Source of the DNA: Oscillospiraceae bacterium
GTDB taxonomy: Bacteria > Bacillota > Clostridia > Oscillospirales > Oscillospiraceae
Direction: 5' to 3'
Length of the DNA stretch: 12,558 nucleotides
NCBI GenBank assembly: GCA_017538775.1
Contig: JAFYIF010000271.1
Location: 1-12,558 of the forward strand
The translations under genes were made by a program, and so were the position numbers. This document shows positions 11,729 to 12,558 of this stretch, piece by piece; position 1 is the stretch's first letter, and each line of letters opens with the position of its first letter. The notes beneath the pieces were generated by a model. The model did not search any database, was not told the origin of the DNA, and saw only the letters and a list, made by a program, of their open reading frames with translations.

Positions 11729-12558
11729 ATGAACGCAGATCGTTTCACACAAAAGAGCATCGCCGCCATCCAGGACGCCCAGAACCTGGCGCGGGAATAC
11801 GGCAACCAGCAGATCGAGCAGCTGCACCTGCTGGCGGCCCTCTGCGGGGACGCGGAGGGGCTGATCCCCCAGCTGCTGACCGCCATGGGCGTGGACGCCG
11901 GGGGCTTCCTGGCCGCCGTGGGGACGGAGCTGGAGAAGCTGCCCAAGGTCCGGGGCTACGGCGGCGAGGCGGGCAAGGTCTACATCTCCGCCGACGTGGA
12001 CGCGGCGCTGCGGAGCGCCGAGCAGACCGCCGGCTCCATGAAGGACGAGTACATCTCCGTGGAGCACATCTTCCTGGGTCTGCTGGACGCCGCCGGCAAC
12101 GCGGTATCGGAGCTGCTGCGCACCTTTGAGATCACGAAGGACCGGGCCATGCAGGCCCTGGCCCAGGTACGGGGCAACCAGCGGGTCACCAGCGACAACC
12201 CGGAGGGGACCTACAACGCCCTGAAAAAGTACGGCACGGACCTGGTGGAGCGGGCGCGGCAAAACAAGCTGGACCCGGTCATCGGCCGGGACGACGAGAT
12301 CCGCAACGTGATCCGCATCCTCTCCCGCAAGAGCAAGAACAACCCGGTGCTGATCGGCGAGCCGGGCGTGGGCAAGCCCGCCATCGCCGAGGGCCTGGCC
12401 CAGCGCATCGTCAAGGGCGACGTGCCCTCCAGCCTCAAGGATAAGACAGTATTTTCCCTTGACATGGGCAGCCTGGTGGCCGGGGCCAAATACCGGGGCG
12501 AATTCGAGGAGCGTTTGAAGGCCGTGCTGGCCGAAGTGCGCAAGAGCGAGGGGCGCAT
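11729..12558 (+). CDS. clpB: ClpB disaggregase, 5' part, with Pro in Walker A
   Basis: ClpB is a hexameric AAA+ disaggregase that works with DnaK to pull proteins out of aggregates by threading. The first 276 residues are visible; the gene runs off the right edge. The N-domain (about 1-145) begins [20 protein letters not shown] and contains the paired repeat with [10 protein letters not shown], typical of ClpB rather than ClpC. The D1 AAA+ domain follows: [20 protein letters not shown], Walker A GEPGVGKP and the pore loop [14 protein letters not shown]. Walker A normally reads GEPGVGKT; here codon 217 is CCC (12377-12379), giving Lys216-Pro217. The Thr coordinates Mg-ATP, so D1 should be impaired if the base is correct; a single A-to-C error would explain it. 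AAGGAGG lies 7 nt before the ATG, and a perfect CIRCE lies upstream, implying HrcA heat-shock control. Confidence 0.94.
   Translation, partial: MNADRFTQKSIAAIQDAQNLAREYGNQQIEQLHLLAALCGDAEGLIPQLLTAMGVDAGGFLAAVGTELEKLPKVRGYGGEAGKVYISADVDAALRSAEQTAGSMKDEYISVEHIFLGLLDAAGNAVSELLRTFEITKDRAMQALAQVRGNQRVTSDNPEGTYNALKKYGTDLVERARQNKLDPVIGRDDEIRNVIRILSRKSKNNPVLIGEPGVGKPAIAEGLAQRIVKGDVPSSLKDKTVFSLDMGSLVAGAKYRGEFEERLKAVLAEVRKSEGR

Overview
The window is GC-rich by eye, with strong GGAGG-type ribosome binding sites, sigma-A-type promoters and a CIRCE heat-shock operator. It also carries a clostridial-style secreted protein with paired NYFKLRDL stalk repeats. Together these suggest a high-GC Clostridia genome, probably an Oscillospiraceae-like gut Firmicute. 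That placement is inferred; no database search was possible.

Layout: (1) 1-1062, the 3' part of an FtsH protease gene. (2) 1063-1554, an intergenic region with unusual structure: two opposed, near-consensus promoters fire toward each other and share one bidirectional terminator. The minus-strand transcript encodes a 25-residue hydrophobic/basic peptide; the plus-strand transcript looks like a roughly 95-nt antisense RNA. This has the architecture of a type I toxin-antitoxin module and is the best candidate here for an undescribed system. (3) 1555-4134, a PcrA/UvrD helicase, then a small duplicated zinc-ribbon-like protein whose promoter overlaps the helicase stop codon. (4) 4337-8407, a secreted HtrA-like serine protease with stalk repeats and two C-terminal beta-rich repeats, followed closely by glycogen phosphorylase. 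(5) 8514-10346, a Na+/phosphate cotransporter-PhoU fusion. (6) 10426-11460 on the minus strand, an alpha/beta hydrolase convergent with the transporter across a strong bidirectional terminator. (7) 11461-11728, a divergent intergenic region with a sigma-A promoter for the hydrolase and a perfect CIRCE operator. (8) 11729-12558, the 5' part of clpB, with an unexpected Thr-to-Pro change in the first Walker A motif.

Most genes are housekeeping or stress functions: protein quality control (FtsH, HtrA-like, ClpB), DNA repair (PcrA), glycogen breakdown and phosphate transport. They are mostly separate transcription units with their own promoters and terminators rather than one pathway. FtsH, the HtrA-like protease and ClpB cover membrane, extracytoplasmic and cytosolic proteostasis, but only clpB shows a recognisable heat-shock operator.
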